Assembly (NCBI GenBank): GCA_030849075.1
Contig: JASAOO010003451.1
Coordinates: 1-64,000 of the forward strand
Direction of reading: 5' to 3'
DNA from: Zelonia costaricensis
Taxonomy: Eukaryota; Euglenozoa; Kinetoplastea; Trypanosomatida; Trypanosomatidae
Length of the DNA: 64,000 nucleotides
The notes under the pieces were generated by a model that did not search any database, was not told the DNA's origin, and worked only from the letters and a program-made list of their open reading frames with translations. Made by a program: the position numbers and the translations under genes. Positions within the stretch are counted from its first letter, which is position 1, and every line of letters begins with the position of its first letter. Below are positions 10,858 to 21,095 of this stretch, piece by piece.

Positions 10858-13495
10858 CTCGCCGACTGGCTGAGGGAGCTGGTGGAAGAAGTCAAGAAAA
10901 AAACGGGAACGTCTGCGGCTACAGGGCGACTCCCGCAAACCTCCTCTAAAAGGCAAGGGGGGGGAAGCTCACACAGCTCTGAAACACCCGTGTGTGCTGA
11001 CAGGCGAGCGCCGGCTTGCGCAACCGCCGGCCAAAGATGTGTCGAGGAGGTTTAGTACAACAAGCGCGTGGCGAGACAGAGACAGTGGCGGAGAGGAGCA
11101 CACTCACGTACACACACACTCACTCACGCAAACACACACAGGCGCTGACTTGAAATTGGTGAAGCGAGATCGGAGGAGCGGAATGCCCGCGAGTGGGGAA
11201 GAAGAGCAGAAAAAAAAGGGGGGAAGATCGCGGGCGCGCAAAGAAGAAAAGAACGAAGGAGAGGGAGGAGGGGGGGGGACGGCAAAAGTGGGAAAGACAA
11301 GGCTGAGGGAAAAGGAAGGGGAGGGGGTGACTCAAGAGAAACGTGATAGCTCCACACAGGCGCACACAGAGAAGGAGAACTCCAAAGCAAAAGCAAAAGG
11401 AAGGAAGGGGGGGGGACGGCGGATCAGAAGTGCAATGGCGTGCTCGGCAAAGTGGGGGAGAGCGAGAGCGAGAGGGAGAGACACCGAGACTGTGAAGGCG
11501 GACCAGAGAAAGTCAGATGGTGTGGTTGAGGATGCGAGTGCCTTCGACGTCTGTGCCGGCGAGAAGAAATGGGTGAGGTGAAGGGGAGAAGGCGGTGGGG
11601 GAGGGGGAAGGGTAGACTGTGACGGTGAAGGGGACGTGACGAGACGAGATACAGGGGCTACGAAGAGAGAAGATGAGAACTGGGACAAGACGTTTTCTTT
11701 TTCTTTTCTTGGCTCGAGCAAGGCGATCGTGAATGGAGATGAGAACAACAACAACAACAACAAAACAGGAACAGGAGCACGGGGATGGCAAACAAAACAA
11801 AAACGAGGGAAGATGAGGTTATGAGGCAAGCGTAGTGCGCATACGCAAAACCACACAAATATACCACTGCTCAACACACACACACACACACGAGAAATGA
11901 GAAAAACAGAGAAGAGGGATTGCAAGAGTATGCACCAAGACGCACACCAGCACTTCATAAACGGCAGAGGGGGTGGGGAGGAGACAGCGCGAGAAGTGCA
12001 CTTCACTTTCTTGATTATCGGTTTCCTGCGATCTTCTGTGGCACTCAAAGAGCAGAGACGCGGACTCAGTCAACGTCTCTTGAACAGGTCACGCCGCGTC
12101 GTACAAAGCTCTGAAAACGCGACTTCCTTGCTCCCCTCTTCTTCTTTCTTTTCACGTTCTTCTCTTTGTGCGTCGACCTCAGGGACCAAAGGGTCGCCAC
12201 CGAGGCGCGGGCTTTTGAAGGCAAGCCTCACACAAAACAAACGTAAGCGAGTCAGTACGTTCACAACCGTAACAGGGTATAGAGGAAGGCAGGGAAACGG
12301 ACGAAAACGGCGAGGGAGACACAATGGCGCGCACTTGGGCTAGGTGAACAGTGGACGGCTACACCCGTTTCTTGAGGTTTGAGTGAAGCCTGGGCGATCA
12401 AGCAGTCACGCACACAGACACGCAGGCAAACACACACACACAAGGGCGCACAAAGTCCTAGAAAGAGATGCAGGCAGACGCGCGGCTGGAAGAAGACGCG
12501 GAGGATGAGGAAGAGGAAGAGAAACGAAGGAGGCGAGGCGAGAAGAGGCCAGAGCGCAAACGTCCACAACGCACAGACACTCAAGCACACACGTGTGTGT
12601 GTGTGTCTGTACGGACAAACAGCAAGAGACTGAATGGCAGAACAAAACAAAAAAAGAGAGGAAGAGGCGGCACACGTGCACGCACGCACGCCTAGGGGAG
12701 GGGGTAAGTGAGAACTGGGGAGGCAGGGCGAAGAGAACGGAATAGTGGAGGGACGGAACCCGAGGGAGGGGAGGGAGGGGGGGGTGGCGGCAGAACACGC
12801 ACGTGTGCACGACAAGGCGGGAGGTGGCTGACCAAGCAGGACGCACTCAATAAGACTCGAAGCCAGCACAAAAAAAAAAAAGACAGACACACACACACAA
12901 AAAAGGCGGAGGAGGGGGAGACAAAGAGGAGGAGACACAGAGAGAGAGAGGAGGAGCTTTAGAGGGGGTTGAGAGCTGCAGCGGCACGCGTCGTGCGTCG
13001 CGTTTTGTGCATGAAGCCATCGCAGCATGCGAGTCGGGTTGTGTGGGTCACGTGAGACGGGAAAAGATGGGCGTGATGGGGGGGGGGGGGAAGGGAGGGT
13101 AAACGTCGAGCCGTGAAGAATAGAGGGTTGAACGGGTGATGGTATTCGTCGTGTGTGCGATGCGTCCTGCGACCGTGACACCACGTTGCGATTCATGCAG
13201 ATGAGGCGTCACGCCACACAGGTGCGCTTGAACAGCACTCGCGCGCGCGAGTGCAAGCGCACCAATTAGCGCAAATGCGGCCGCATGACACTCAGGCCCT
13301 CGTCCGGTTTGTTTTTTGTATCTTTCCAAGTCGCTCGGCTCCGTCCAGCCCGGCTGTTGCACCTCCAGCATAGGAGAAACCGCCGCTGTCCACAGTAAAA
13401 CCACCTACACCGGCATACGCGGCTCCGCAAAAAAAAAAAAAAAAGCAAAACAGTTCGACGTGGCACTTTCGTGCACTGTAACAGGACCCACTTTG
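10858..13495. other. Intergenic region with purine-rich tracts and microsatellites
   Basis: No supported gene. Long GA-rich stretches on the plus strand (about 11160-11480, 12680-12960 and 13070-13100) would be polypyrimidine tracts in the transcript, so the trans-splice site of the 10.5-kb gene may lie here. Also present are an ACA/AAC triplet repeat at about 11743-11764, a CA repeat near 11876-11890, and a 16-base A run at 13429-13444 just downstream of the ITPase stop. Confidence 0.55.
11743..11764. repeat. ACA/AAC triplet microsatellite
   Basis: Seven or so uninterrupted triplets in the 10.9-13.5 kb spacer. Confidence 0.8.
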
Positions 13496-14206
13496 TCAAG
13501 GCAGCAGCGGGGAGGCTTTGAGGTACTCCGTCAGCATCGCAAGTGCCTTGGCGCGGTGCGAGAGAGTGTTCTTCTCCTCCACCGACATCTCCGCAAACGT
13601 CTTGGCGTACGCCGGCGACTGCGCCTCGGGGGCGAAGATGGAGTCCCACCCAAAACCAACGCTTCCGCGCGGCGCAGTCGGCAGCGCGCCGCGGCACACC
13701 CCGCGGAACTGTTGCACCAGCGGCGCGCCCGTCGCCTCGTCGACACCGTGGCAGAGCGAGATGATGCAGACAGCGTCGGCGCGGCGGTGAGCCGGCACCG
13801 TCGCGGTCGGACCGGCCTCCCCACCCTCCCCACCCTCACCCTCGTCCCCTGGCGCAGCGAAACCCGTCACCATCTTCAGCAGCCCCGCCGTGCCGAGGCG
13901 GTCGAGGAACCACTTGATGTACGGCCCCGGCAGCCCGCCGAGCGCGTTGAATTCGAGCGAGGTGTCATCGACGATGACGGCTGTCCCACCGTGGCGCAGG
14001 GGCTCGCCAACGGGAATGCCATTCACGACCCGGTACGCTTCGACCGCCTTGTCCCAGCTAATCTTCTCGGCCGAGGAGTTCTGCGTCTCGGTGAGGTCAA
14101 TCTTTACCGCCTCGACGGTGATGTTGGCCTGGGTGAGGTAGTGCTGCACCTCCACCAGCTTTCCCTTGTTGCCCGACACAAGGTAGACCTTGCTGCCGGC
14201 TGACAT
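13496..14206 (-). CDS. ITPA: Inosine triphosphate pyrophosphatase (HAM1 family)
   Basis: A 236-residue HAM1/ITPase that hydrolyses ITP, dITP and XTP to the monophosphate and pyrophosphate, keeping deaminated purines out of nucleic acids. Family motifs are present: SGNKGKLVEV at 11-20 (the phosphate-binding S/T-x-N-x-x-K loop), VDDTSLEFNALGGLPGPYIKWF (substrate and metal site), GFGWDSIFAP and a late KNTLSHRAKAL with the SHR base-binding motif. Length is near the family norm except for an acidic/Gly-rich insert (GDEGEGGEGGEAG, about residues 120-135). The start at ATG 14206 places the fold directly at the N-terminus, and a good splice-acceptor tract lies just upstream. Confidence 0.95.
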   Translation of the reverse strand: MSAGSKVYLVSGNKGKLVEVQHYLTQANITVEAVKIDLTETQNSSAEKISWDKAVEAYRVVNGIPVGEPLRHGGTAVIVDDTSLEFNALGGLPGPYIKWFLDRLGTAGLLKMVTGFAAPGDEGEGGEGGEAGPTATVPAHRRADAVCIISLCHGVDEATGAPLVQQFRGVCRGALPTAPRGSVGFGWDSIFAPEAQSPAYAKTFAEMSVEEKNTLSHRAKALAMLTEYLKASPLLP

Positions 14207-14974
14207 GGCTCGACAGTGTGCGTGACTGTGTGGTGAGAGCGGGGGGAGGAGGGGGGGAGAGAAGAGAAGCGAATTGCGAGGGAGCGTCTCTTTTGAGTGC
14301 TTGGGCACGGGCTGGAGTGACGACCGCAAGGTCTGATGCCGCGTTGAAGGAGAGCAAGAAAAAAAACAAAGGAAAGTAGGAACCAGTGGAAACGCAACGG
14401 AGACGCAGTGTAAATGCCCGCGCACACTTACACACACACACACACACGCACAAACGCACAAACGCACAGCTCTGGGGAATAGATGCCGGAGATCAGTCAA
14501 GTGCCGGATCGAGAGCGCCGTCAACCACGCGTCCGCTCAGGCTCCGTAATAGAACAACAGACTCTCAATACCTCTTGCCTCGCTGTGACCGCTCCTCAGC
14601 GTCGCAACAACTCATTCGGCAAATCCTTGCTTCGTCTCTCCACCTCAACGCTGCCTGTGTGGAAGACGAGGAGAAAAGATGTGCGATCATGTGCCGCCTG
14701 ACGGCATCAGCCACGCCCACTATTATCCGATTTTTGCTTTGTCTTCCTCCGTCTTCTCTTTTTTTCTTCTGGCGCACGAGTGCATTACGTGAAACTGTAG
14801 ACAACGCGTCGCGGAAAAACGTCAAGGTGGTCAGCAAACGCGGCGGCGTCTGTTATGCAGGGCGCCACGACCGAAGCACGCTGCCTTCTCGCGCACACAC
14901 TAAAAAAAAAAACATGTGCGCTCCACCGCGCCGCCCCCGCCCCACTCGCTCTCCACGACCCTCAACTCTCCTGC
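14207..14974. other. Intergenic region between helical-repeat gene and ITPase
   Basis: Apart from the acceptor near 14226, it holds a CA repeat at about 14430-14465 and A runs, but no supported gene. Confidence 0.55.
14226..14268 (-). promoter_or_regulatory. Putative trans-splice acceptor of the ITPase gene
   Basis: Minus-strand reading: about 35 bases of nearly pure C/T, then CACCACACAG with AG at 14227-14226, about 19 bases before the ATG. First AG after the tract. Confidence 0.55.
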
Positions 14975-17900
14975 TCACTGTGGACTTGCCTCCGCCTTGA
15001 CGGCTTGCGGCGGCTCGTCATCGCCGTCTGCCTTCGCCTTGCTGGCGTCCCGCGCGGCGTCCCAGGAGATGTCGAGGAGCTCCGGAAAGCGCTCGTTCAA
15101 CGCGTCGATGCACCCCTGCGGCGCCACGCACAGCATCGCGTAGGCCTCGAGCAGCTTGCGGGCCTCCGCCGCAGTGAAGGCGTGCGCGCGGCGCACCGCC
15201 TGCTCGGATGTTGCCTTGCACACCGGCGGGCACTTGATGTCGAGCTGCGCGTAGCTGTCCACAATCGCCGCCAGGTCGGACGGCTCGAGCAAGTGCACGA
15301 GTGTCTGGATGCGCGGCCCAAACTCTGTGAAGAGGCGGTCGTACCGCATGCGCACCATCGCAAACGCCTCTAGCACTGCCACCATCTCAGCCACACGAAA
15401 GTCGGCTCGAAGCTGCACTGCCCTGTCCGCGAGGCGCGAGAAGAGCTTGTAGTGCCACAGGCTCACACGGGCGTACGCGCTCACCACGTTCGCCAAATCG
15501 CGCGGCGTGCCGTACGTCGCGACCTGGCGCACGCGTGGGATGACCTCAATGAAGAGACGGTCGTTGCGCACCCCCGCCTTCGCAAACGAAGCCAGCACGC
15601 TGGCGATCGTGACAGCCGCGATCTCGTGCCGCATCGCGACGGTGCGGTCAGCCACGAGGGTGAAAAGCTCCGTGTCCTCACCGCGGCCGGCCAAGGCGTA
15701 GGCCTCCACCACCTGCGCCATGACGCGCGGCGAGATGCGCGGCAGCATGCCCAGCGTGCGTACCTTGAGACCCTCGAAGGCAGGCGAGCGGCCCTTGCCG
15801 AGACGGCTGAGAGAGAGCAGCACCTCGGCCACCTCCTCGGCGCGCAGGCTGCTCGCGTGCGGGACGATGCAGGCCACGAGCGCCTCGGTGACCGCGTCGT
15901 CGAGTTGCGCGGTGGACGGCTGCAGGTGCAGGCGTGACACGATGGAAAGGTGTATCACCATGTCCTGCACTGCCGCAAGCCCTACCGCGGCCTCAGTCGT
16001 CCCGCTCGACGGCGCCGAAACGTACGCCCGGGTCACCTCAGCGTAGAAGCGCGTGGTCAAGGCTGGCATTGCCGTGTCCATGCGCAGCAGCGCCAGCTGC
16101 GCGGTCGCCAGGTGCCCCAGCGTCACCTCACCCGGCGGGGCCGCCGTGATGCGCATCGCCAGAGCCCGCAGTACCGGATAGTTCCAGATGAGCATCTTTG
16201 CGTACGCCGCGATGAGTTGTGTGCACTCCTCCACCGTGCCCTCCCCGTTCACCAGCGCGGTGAGGACGAACGGCCCGGCGTCGAAGAAGGGCTTCGGCTG
16301 CCGCGTCTCGGTGAGAGCGAGCGACCGCAGCAGCCGCGTCACGTGCGCGAGCGTCACCCCGTACGACACGGTCCTACTCGCGGCGGCGGCAGTCGCACCC
16401 ACAGCAGGGGCGGCGTCCGCACCGCGCGCCCCGTGTGGCGACGCCACTGTCGACTCGTTTTTGATGGAGCTCTTGCCAATGATGAACGGCGGCGCAATGT
16501 AGTCGTGCTCCTGCATCGCGTCCAGCGGGGTGGCCCGCAGCAGCGTCGACAAGCGCTCCGCGACGACCTCGCAGAAATCGTCGTTGCGCACCTGAGCAGC
16601 GCCGTAGCACTCCACCAGGTCGGCCAGCTGCGCCGGAGACGCCTTCACGGCGTAGCCACACAAGAGGCGGCCCGAGTCGCGCAGCACCGCCAGCGACTCG
16701 GCCCCGCCAGCCCGGCCGCCGTGCGCAGCAACCTCGCCAAAAAAGTAAAGCGCCTCCGACACTGTCCACCGCGCCAGCGACGCCTTCACCGCGTCAATGA
16801 CGCCCTTCTTCTCCTCAGCGAGCAACGTAGGTGTGAAGAAGGCGAGCAGGTCAAGCGGGAGACGGCGCTCCCCACCTTGCGCGCGCGTCTGCAGCTGCGC
16901 GTACCACCGGCGAGCAAGCGCGAGTGCCTGCTGTCGGTGCGTGGCTTCGCTGCTGTGCCCCAGCGCAACCACCACGTCGCGCACCAACGCGGCCGTCCAC
17001 GAGATGCTTGGCGCGTCAAGCTCGGTCGCGATGCCCGCCAGCAACGCCTGCACCACGGACCCCGGCATCACCTCGGCAAAGTTCACAAAGGCGTCCGCCG
17101 CCGTGGTGTCATCGCCTGGCGTTGTTGCGGTGTTGGCGTCCACGATCTCAGGGACGCGTGCCACGGCGACGGCCACCACCTCGCAGCACATGATCGCCGC
17201 GACGCGCTGCACGGCGAGGTTCGTTGGGTCAGCCGAGCAGCGTGCCTCGATCAACCCGAGCAGCGCACTCCGCAGCTCGCGCAGCGCCGTCTCGTACGCG
17301 TCGTCGCCGTCGGTCGCGGACAAACACCGGGCCCACACCGCCTGCACGTCGCGCAAGGTCCACGTTGCCGGCAGGACGTCTGTGGCCCCCGTGGCGTCGT
17401 CCGCCCTCACCCGTGCTAGGCTCGTCTCCTCGGCAAGGCGGTGCACCAGCGCCACTGACAGCGTCGCGTGTGCGCTCGTGAGCGGCGCCTCCACCGATGC
17501 GGCGCCCACACTCGAATGCCCTCGCCAGCGCTGCAGCTCATCGAGTGCGGCGACAACGTCGCGCAGCAGCAGTGCACTGCACGCTTCTGGCGCGGCGAGA
17601 GCTTGGCAGGTCGCCGCCTCGAGCGCCACCCACCTCGCCGCCGCGTCGGTGCGGTACAGGTTGGCGTTGCGGCACTTAAATGTCCACAAACCGCGCAGCA
17701 GCCGCTCGAGTTGCAGCGGCGAAACCGACTGGAACTCCGCCGCCGCGCAGTAGTCGCCCAAGCTCCGCACGGCGAGGCCAATGGACGCCGTCGCGGAGCT
17801 CATATCCGTCCGCCACTGCGAGCCCGCTATGGTGCCGTCACGCTCCTGCTTGCCAAGCTGAGCCACCGGCAGGAGAGCCGCCAGCAGCAGCATCGAGCGC

Positions 17901-18676
17901 GAGGTGGACTGCACGCCGACCGAGAAGAGGTCGGTCCGCTGCAGCAGTGAGACAGCAAGCTGGGACGCCGCGGGGGCGCTCATGAACAGAAGGTGCTCCA
18001 TCGCGCTCACCAGCACCGTCGGCTGCAGACTCGGCGCGTGCAGCGTGAGCCAGTTTGCGACATCTTGCATGACAGGCGCCTGCTCATCCATGTCCGCGAG
18101 GCGCAGCGCCTGTACGAGAAGGGACACGGCGCTGCCGTCGAGGCCGCGGATGGCGGGTAGCACCACCTTGGCGAGCTCCGCCTGTGCCAGCACGCGAACT
18201 CCTGTGTGCCGATTCTGCCGCAGCAGGCTGATGTGCCGCTGCAGAAACGAGGTCAGCTCCGCCATGGTCGTCACCTCGCGCGTGGCGCGTAGGCGCGTGT
18301 GCGCGATGGGGGCAATCGTTGCCCAGTCATGGCTGAAGAGCGCGGCGGTGTCGTCCGCCTCGGCGCTCTGATCTGTGGCGGTTGTGGAGTCGCCAGGCGC
18401 GGCGGAGCTGGTGGAGCGGACAAAGCGGGTGCTGCGGGGTTTCGCCGAGGGTGTCGCGGCGGCTGCCTTGGCGCTGGTAGCGTCAGACTGCCCCTCACGC
18501 TTGCCGGCGCCAGCCGAGGTGCTGCCTTGATGGCGCGCTTGCAGGGCAAGGGCGGGCGAGCAGCCGTCAGGTGTGCTGGGGAGGCCGGGTATGGCGAGAG
18601 CAGCGCAGCGGAGAAGTCGAAGGGGGGCGCCGTCGGGGCCCAACACTGCGCAACGCCGTGTCGCCTGCCTCAGCAT
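14975..18676 (-). CDS. Mitochondrial helical-repeat (OPR/heptatricopeptide-like) protein
   Basis: A 1,233-residue protein. The N-terminus, MLRQATRRCAVLGPDGAPLRLLRC, is Arg-rich and lacks acidic residues, as in a mitochondrial import signal. The C-terminal third contains at least six tandem 37-38-residue helical repeats, each with a core like VxxYAxxxxxxxxLFxxLxxR (for example IASVLASFAKAGVRNDRLF, LANVVSAYARVSLWHYKLF, MVAVLEAFAMVRMRYDRLF, LAAIVDSYAQL). This resembles the octotricopeptide, heptatricopeptide and FAST/RAP group of organellar RNA-binding proteins. A role in mitochondrial RNA processing or ribosome assembly is inferred. The middle is also helical; residues 40-110 are low complexity. 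The frame stays open 25 codons further upstream but contains no ATG there. Confidence 0.8.
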   Translation of the reverse strand: MLRQATRRCAVLGPDGAPLRLLRCAALAIPGLPSTPDGCSPALALQARHQGSTSAGAGKREGQSDATSAKAAAATPSAKPRSTRFVRSTSSAAPGDSTTATDQSAEADDTAALFSHDWATIAPIAHTRLRATREVTTMAELTSFLQRHISLLRQNRHTGVRVLAQAELAKVVLPAIRGLDGSAVSLLVQALRLADMDEQAPVMQDVANWLTLHAPSLQPTVLVSAMEHLLFMSAPAASQLAVSLLQRTDLFSVGVQSTSRSMLLLAALLPVAQLGKQERDGTIAGSQWRTDMSSATASIGLAVRSLGDYCAAAEFQSVSPLQLERLLRGLWTFKCRNANLYRTDAAARWVALEAATCQALAAPEACSALLLRDVVAALDELQRWRGHSSVGAASVEAPLTSAHATLSVALVHRLAEETSLARVRADDATGATDVLPATWTLRDVQAVWARCLSATDGDDAYETALRELRSALLGLIEARCSADPTNLAVQRVAAIMCCEVVAVAVARVPEIVDANTATTPGDDTTAADAFVNFAEVMPGSVVQALLAGIATELDAPSISWTAALVRDVVVALGHSSEATHRQQALALARRWYAQLQTRAQGGERRLPLDLLAFFTPTLLAEEKKGVIDAVKASLARWTVSEALYFFGEVAAHGGRAGGAESLAVLRDSGRLLCGYAVKASPAQLADLVECYGAAQVRNDDFCEVVAERLSTLLRATPLDAMQEHDYIAPPFIIGKSSIKNESTVASPHGARGADAAPAVGATAAAASRTVSYGVTLAHVTRLLRSLALTETRQPKPFFDAGPFVLTALVNGEGTVEECTQLIAAYAKMLIWNYPVLRALAMRITAAPPGEVTLGHLATAQLALLRMDTAMPALTTRFYAEVTRAYVSAPSSGTTEAAVGLAAVQDMVIHLSIVSRLHLQPSTAQLDDAVTEALVACIVPHASSLRAEEVAEVLLSLSRLGKGRSPAFEGLKVRTLGMLPRISPRVMAQVVEAYALAGRGEDTELFTLVADRTVAMRHEIAAVTIASVLASFAKAGVRNDRLFIEVIPRVRQVATYGTPRDLANVVSAYARVSLWHYKLFSRLADRAVQLRADFRVAEMVAVLEAFAMVRMRYDRLFTEFGPRIQTLVHLLEPSDLAAIVDSYAQLDIKCPPVCKATSEQAVRRAHAFTAAEARKLLEAYAMLCVAPQGCIDALNERFPELLDISWDAARDASKAKADGDDEPPQAVKAEASPQ

Positions 18677-19697
18677 CGTGACGACGGGTGATCTGCCGGC
18701 ACGAGAGACGTGGAGAGACGAGAAGGAAGCTGCGGAAAGCCCAGCTTGCACGCGTGCGGGTGTGTGCGAGACAGTGGAGAAAGGGGGAGAGGAAGGGAGG
18801 GTTGCGTGCTTGCACTCTGGTGCCCTATTCTGTGCTCGCCCAGAGATGCTGCCCTACTAGACGAGATGGACACCGCAATACCAGCCAAAAGCAAAGCTAA
18901 TGTGAAGAACGGCGAGTGCGCCACGCTGTAAAACGTGGCGCCTGTGGGCACTTCCGATTGTGAGTGGTCCAAAAGACTCGTGTGGAGTATCCCCTGCCCG
19001 GTAGCGGTGCGTGACGGGTCTATAATGCCCACGTCTCTTCTCTGCCAAGGTGGACGATGTGATACAGAGCCACAGGGCGGTGGCTGGCCAGCGGGGGAGG
19101 GTGGGAGCATCAAGCGCACCCACCGCGGAGGTGTGCACGGATGCCGGGAGAGGGACGAGCAACAAAAGAAAAAAGTGCAGCGTTGATGGCAGTGCAGGTA
19201 AAAGAGGCAGACGTGTGTAGGGTTTTTTTTCGGAAGCCCGCGGACTCCCCAAGAGGTACACAAGCCCGCGGCACACAATTGCGCCACAGATGTGGATGGG
19301 GTGGCACATCCGCCAGATCCGTCGCAGACATGTTTGCAGCGACATGCTTTCCGTTTTGAAGCCCAGATGGGGGCTTGGGATACAAAGAGCAGGTGAAGTC
19401 CGCAGTTGTTCTCTCCCAGGTGCATGTGCTGCTCCTCGATTCCACTGCCGGTGCTGAAAGTCGTCTCTTCCCTTCTTGATGTTTTCGTCGGCTCACCAGC
19501 AAAGAAATAGTGGCGCACAGAAGAAAGCGTGGCAAATGCGGCGGTGGCGGCGGCGCGGTCGACAAGCGTGTGGCACACACGCCCGGAAACGCACACTCAC
19601 AGAGCCACGCAAAGCCCATCGTCGAGTGCACCTCCAGCTCAGCGGCATCCTCTCCCCTCCCTGTCCGCTGCGTCGCGCACCTGCCACTCCGATACGC
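18677..19697. other. Intergenic region between SNARE gene and helical-repeat gene
   Basis: About 1 kb, more even in composition than the other spacers, with few microsatellites. The section at about 18930-19140 is GC-rich and could be a degenerate repeat, but I cannot match it to a known retroposon such as SIDER. No gene supported. Confidence 0.5.
18745..18801 (-). promoter_or_regulatory. Putative trans-splice acceptor of the helical-repeat gene
   Basis: A C/T tract on the minus strand (about 18801 to 18774) is followed by the first convincing AG at 18746-18745, about 70 bases before the ATG at 18676. This supports the choice of the shorter ATG start. Confidence 0.4.
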
Positions 19698-21095
19698 TCA
19701 CCGCGCAGCCCAGTTGACGGTGAGGAGCAGGGCCATGCATGCCCACAGAAGCGCGACGAGCTGCCGCGTCGGGTTCCAGAAGGCCTGCAGCGGCTTGGCC
19801 ACCTCGCCGACGGCCTTCTTCACGTTTGTCTGCGCCGCCTCCGCGTTCTTGACGAGCAGCGAGAACTGCTCCGTCTGCTGCACAACCTGCTCGTTCATGA
19901 GCGAGGTGAGCTGCGAGAGTTCGCGGATGGATGCCTCCACCGCCTTCGCGTCCTGGGCTGTGGCCGCTTGCTGTTCCAGCAGCAGCGCCGCGTTCTGCTC
20001 GCGCAGGTGCGCCTCCTCCGTCGCGCCGCGCACACAGAACGGCTCGAGTTGCGGCAGCGGCACCAGCACCCCCAAGCCCCGACCACCGACTCCATGACTG
20101 AGCTGAGTACGGCGGGCTCGGCCATTCGCGTCAGCGCTGCCGCCTCCACTGCCGCCATCCCCAGCGGAGCTCGCGCTGCCGGCGGCACCTGTCCCCGTGA
20201 AGGCGAGGAGCTCGTCCACCGAGGTGGTGCCCGCCTGCAGCAGCTGCCGCGCGGCAGCGTGGCCACCCGTCAGGGCCACCTGCAGGGCCGAGTCGGCGTG
20301 GCTGCCGGCCGCTTTGACCGTCCGCGCCGCCTTCTGCATCATCCCGTCGACCACACGAAATGTGGTGCCGAAGCCGGAGCGGCCCGTTGGCGGCACCTTG
20401 TGCGGGCCCTGCAGCACCCCATGAACCTCGTGCAGCGCCGAGTCAGCGTCCCGCCGGGACAGCGCTTCGGTCCCAGGAGACTCGTGCGTCACGGCATCGC
20501 GGCAGCGCAGCAGCTTCGCAGCCACCTCGTCGGAGCACGAGAGCACGCCGCAGTGGCCGTACAAGGTGAGCTCGGACTTGTACAGTGCCAGCTCCTCCTT
20601 GGCCAGGGCAACCCGAAGCCGCTTCGCGGCGATGCGCTGCTCGAGAATGGAGACGGTGCATTGCAGGTGGGCCACGACGCCGCTCCCGCTGCGGGAACGG
20701 CCTTCCCCGTCTGGTGCTGCGGTGTCGGTCGGGTCCAGCCTCGCCCCGCCCGCCTTGACGAGGGACTCGGCAAAGGCCTTGAGCGAGCTGCCCACGGAAA
20801 GGAGCTCGGCATCGGACAGAAGAAGACAGTTCTGCAGCGCCGCCGTCGAGCTCGGCGTCGCGGCGTCGACGGCGGCGACGACTGCGGCGATGTGCGCTGA
20901 TGCGCGGTAAATCGCCTCAACCGCCGCGTTGCTCAATGCGTGTGACGTCGTCAGCAGAGACTTGGTTGCCTGCACCTCAGTCGATGCCAGCTTGCGTGCG
21001 TGCGGTGCCTTCCTCACAGCCACGGCAGCAGGAGCGGCCCTGGTGCGTGCACGTGTCTGGTCCACCAGCGACCAAAGCTCGTGCGAGATGTCCAT
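19698..21095 (-). CDS. Tail-anchored Qa-SNARE, syntaxin-18-like
   Basis: A 465-residue protein with the layout of a syntaxin. The first 240 residues are helical and Ala-rich and may form the regulatory helices. A disordered Gly/Ser linker follows at about 295-325. Near the C-terminus is a SNARE-type heptad segment (about 375-430) containing RELSQLTSLMNEQVVQQTEQ, where the central Gln fits a Q-SNARE zero layer. A single hydrophobic anchor (LVALLWACMALLLTVNW) ends two residues before the stop. The E-x-S-x-L start and the V-x-Q-x-E pattern resemble syntaxin 18/Ufe1, the ER SNARE for retrograde Golgi traffic; that assignment is inferred. ATG at 21095. Confidence 0.7.
   Translation of the reverse strand: MDISHELWSLVDQTRARTRAAPAAVAVRKAPHARKLASTEVQATKSLLTTSHALSNAAVEAIYRASAHIAAVVAAVDAATPSSTAALQNCLLLSDAELLSVGSSLKAFAESLVKAGGARLDPTDTAAPDGEGRSRSGSGVVAHLQCTVSILEQRIAAKRLRVALAKEELALYKSELTLYGHCGVLSCSDEVAAKLLRCRDAVTHESPGTEALSRRDADSALHEVHGVLQGPHKVPPTGRSGFGTTFRVVDGMMQKAARTVKAAGSHADSALQVALTGGHAAARQLLQAGTTSVDELLAFTGTGAAGSASSAGDGGSGGGSADANGRARRTQLSHGVGGRGLGVLVPLPQLEPFCVRGATEEAHLREQNAALLLEQQAATAQDAKAVEASIRELSQLTSLMNEQVVQQTEQFSLLVKNAEAAQTNVKKAVGEVAKPLQAFWNPTRQLVALLWACMALLLTVNWAAR

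Noticed and set aside
18677..18751. 25-codon extension of the helical-repeat protein
   Set aside because: Begins with GTG; the internal ATG gives a better mitochondrial-type N-terminus.
18930..19140. Possible SIDER-type degenerate retroposon
   Set aside because: Composition differs from the flanking spacer, but I could not identify a hallmark sequence, target duplication or A-tail, so it is not called.
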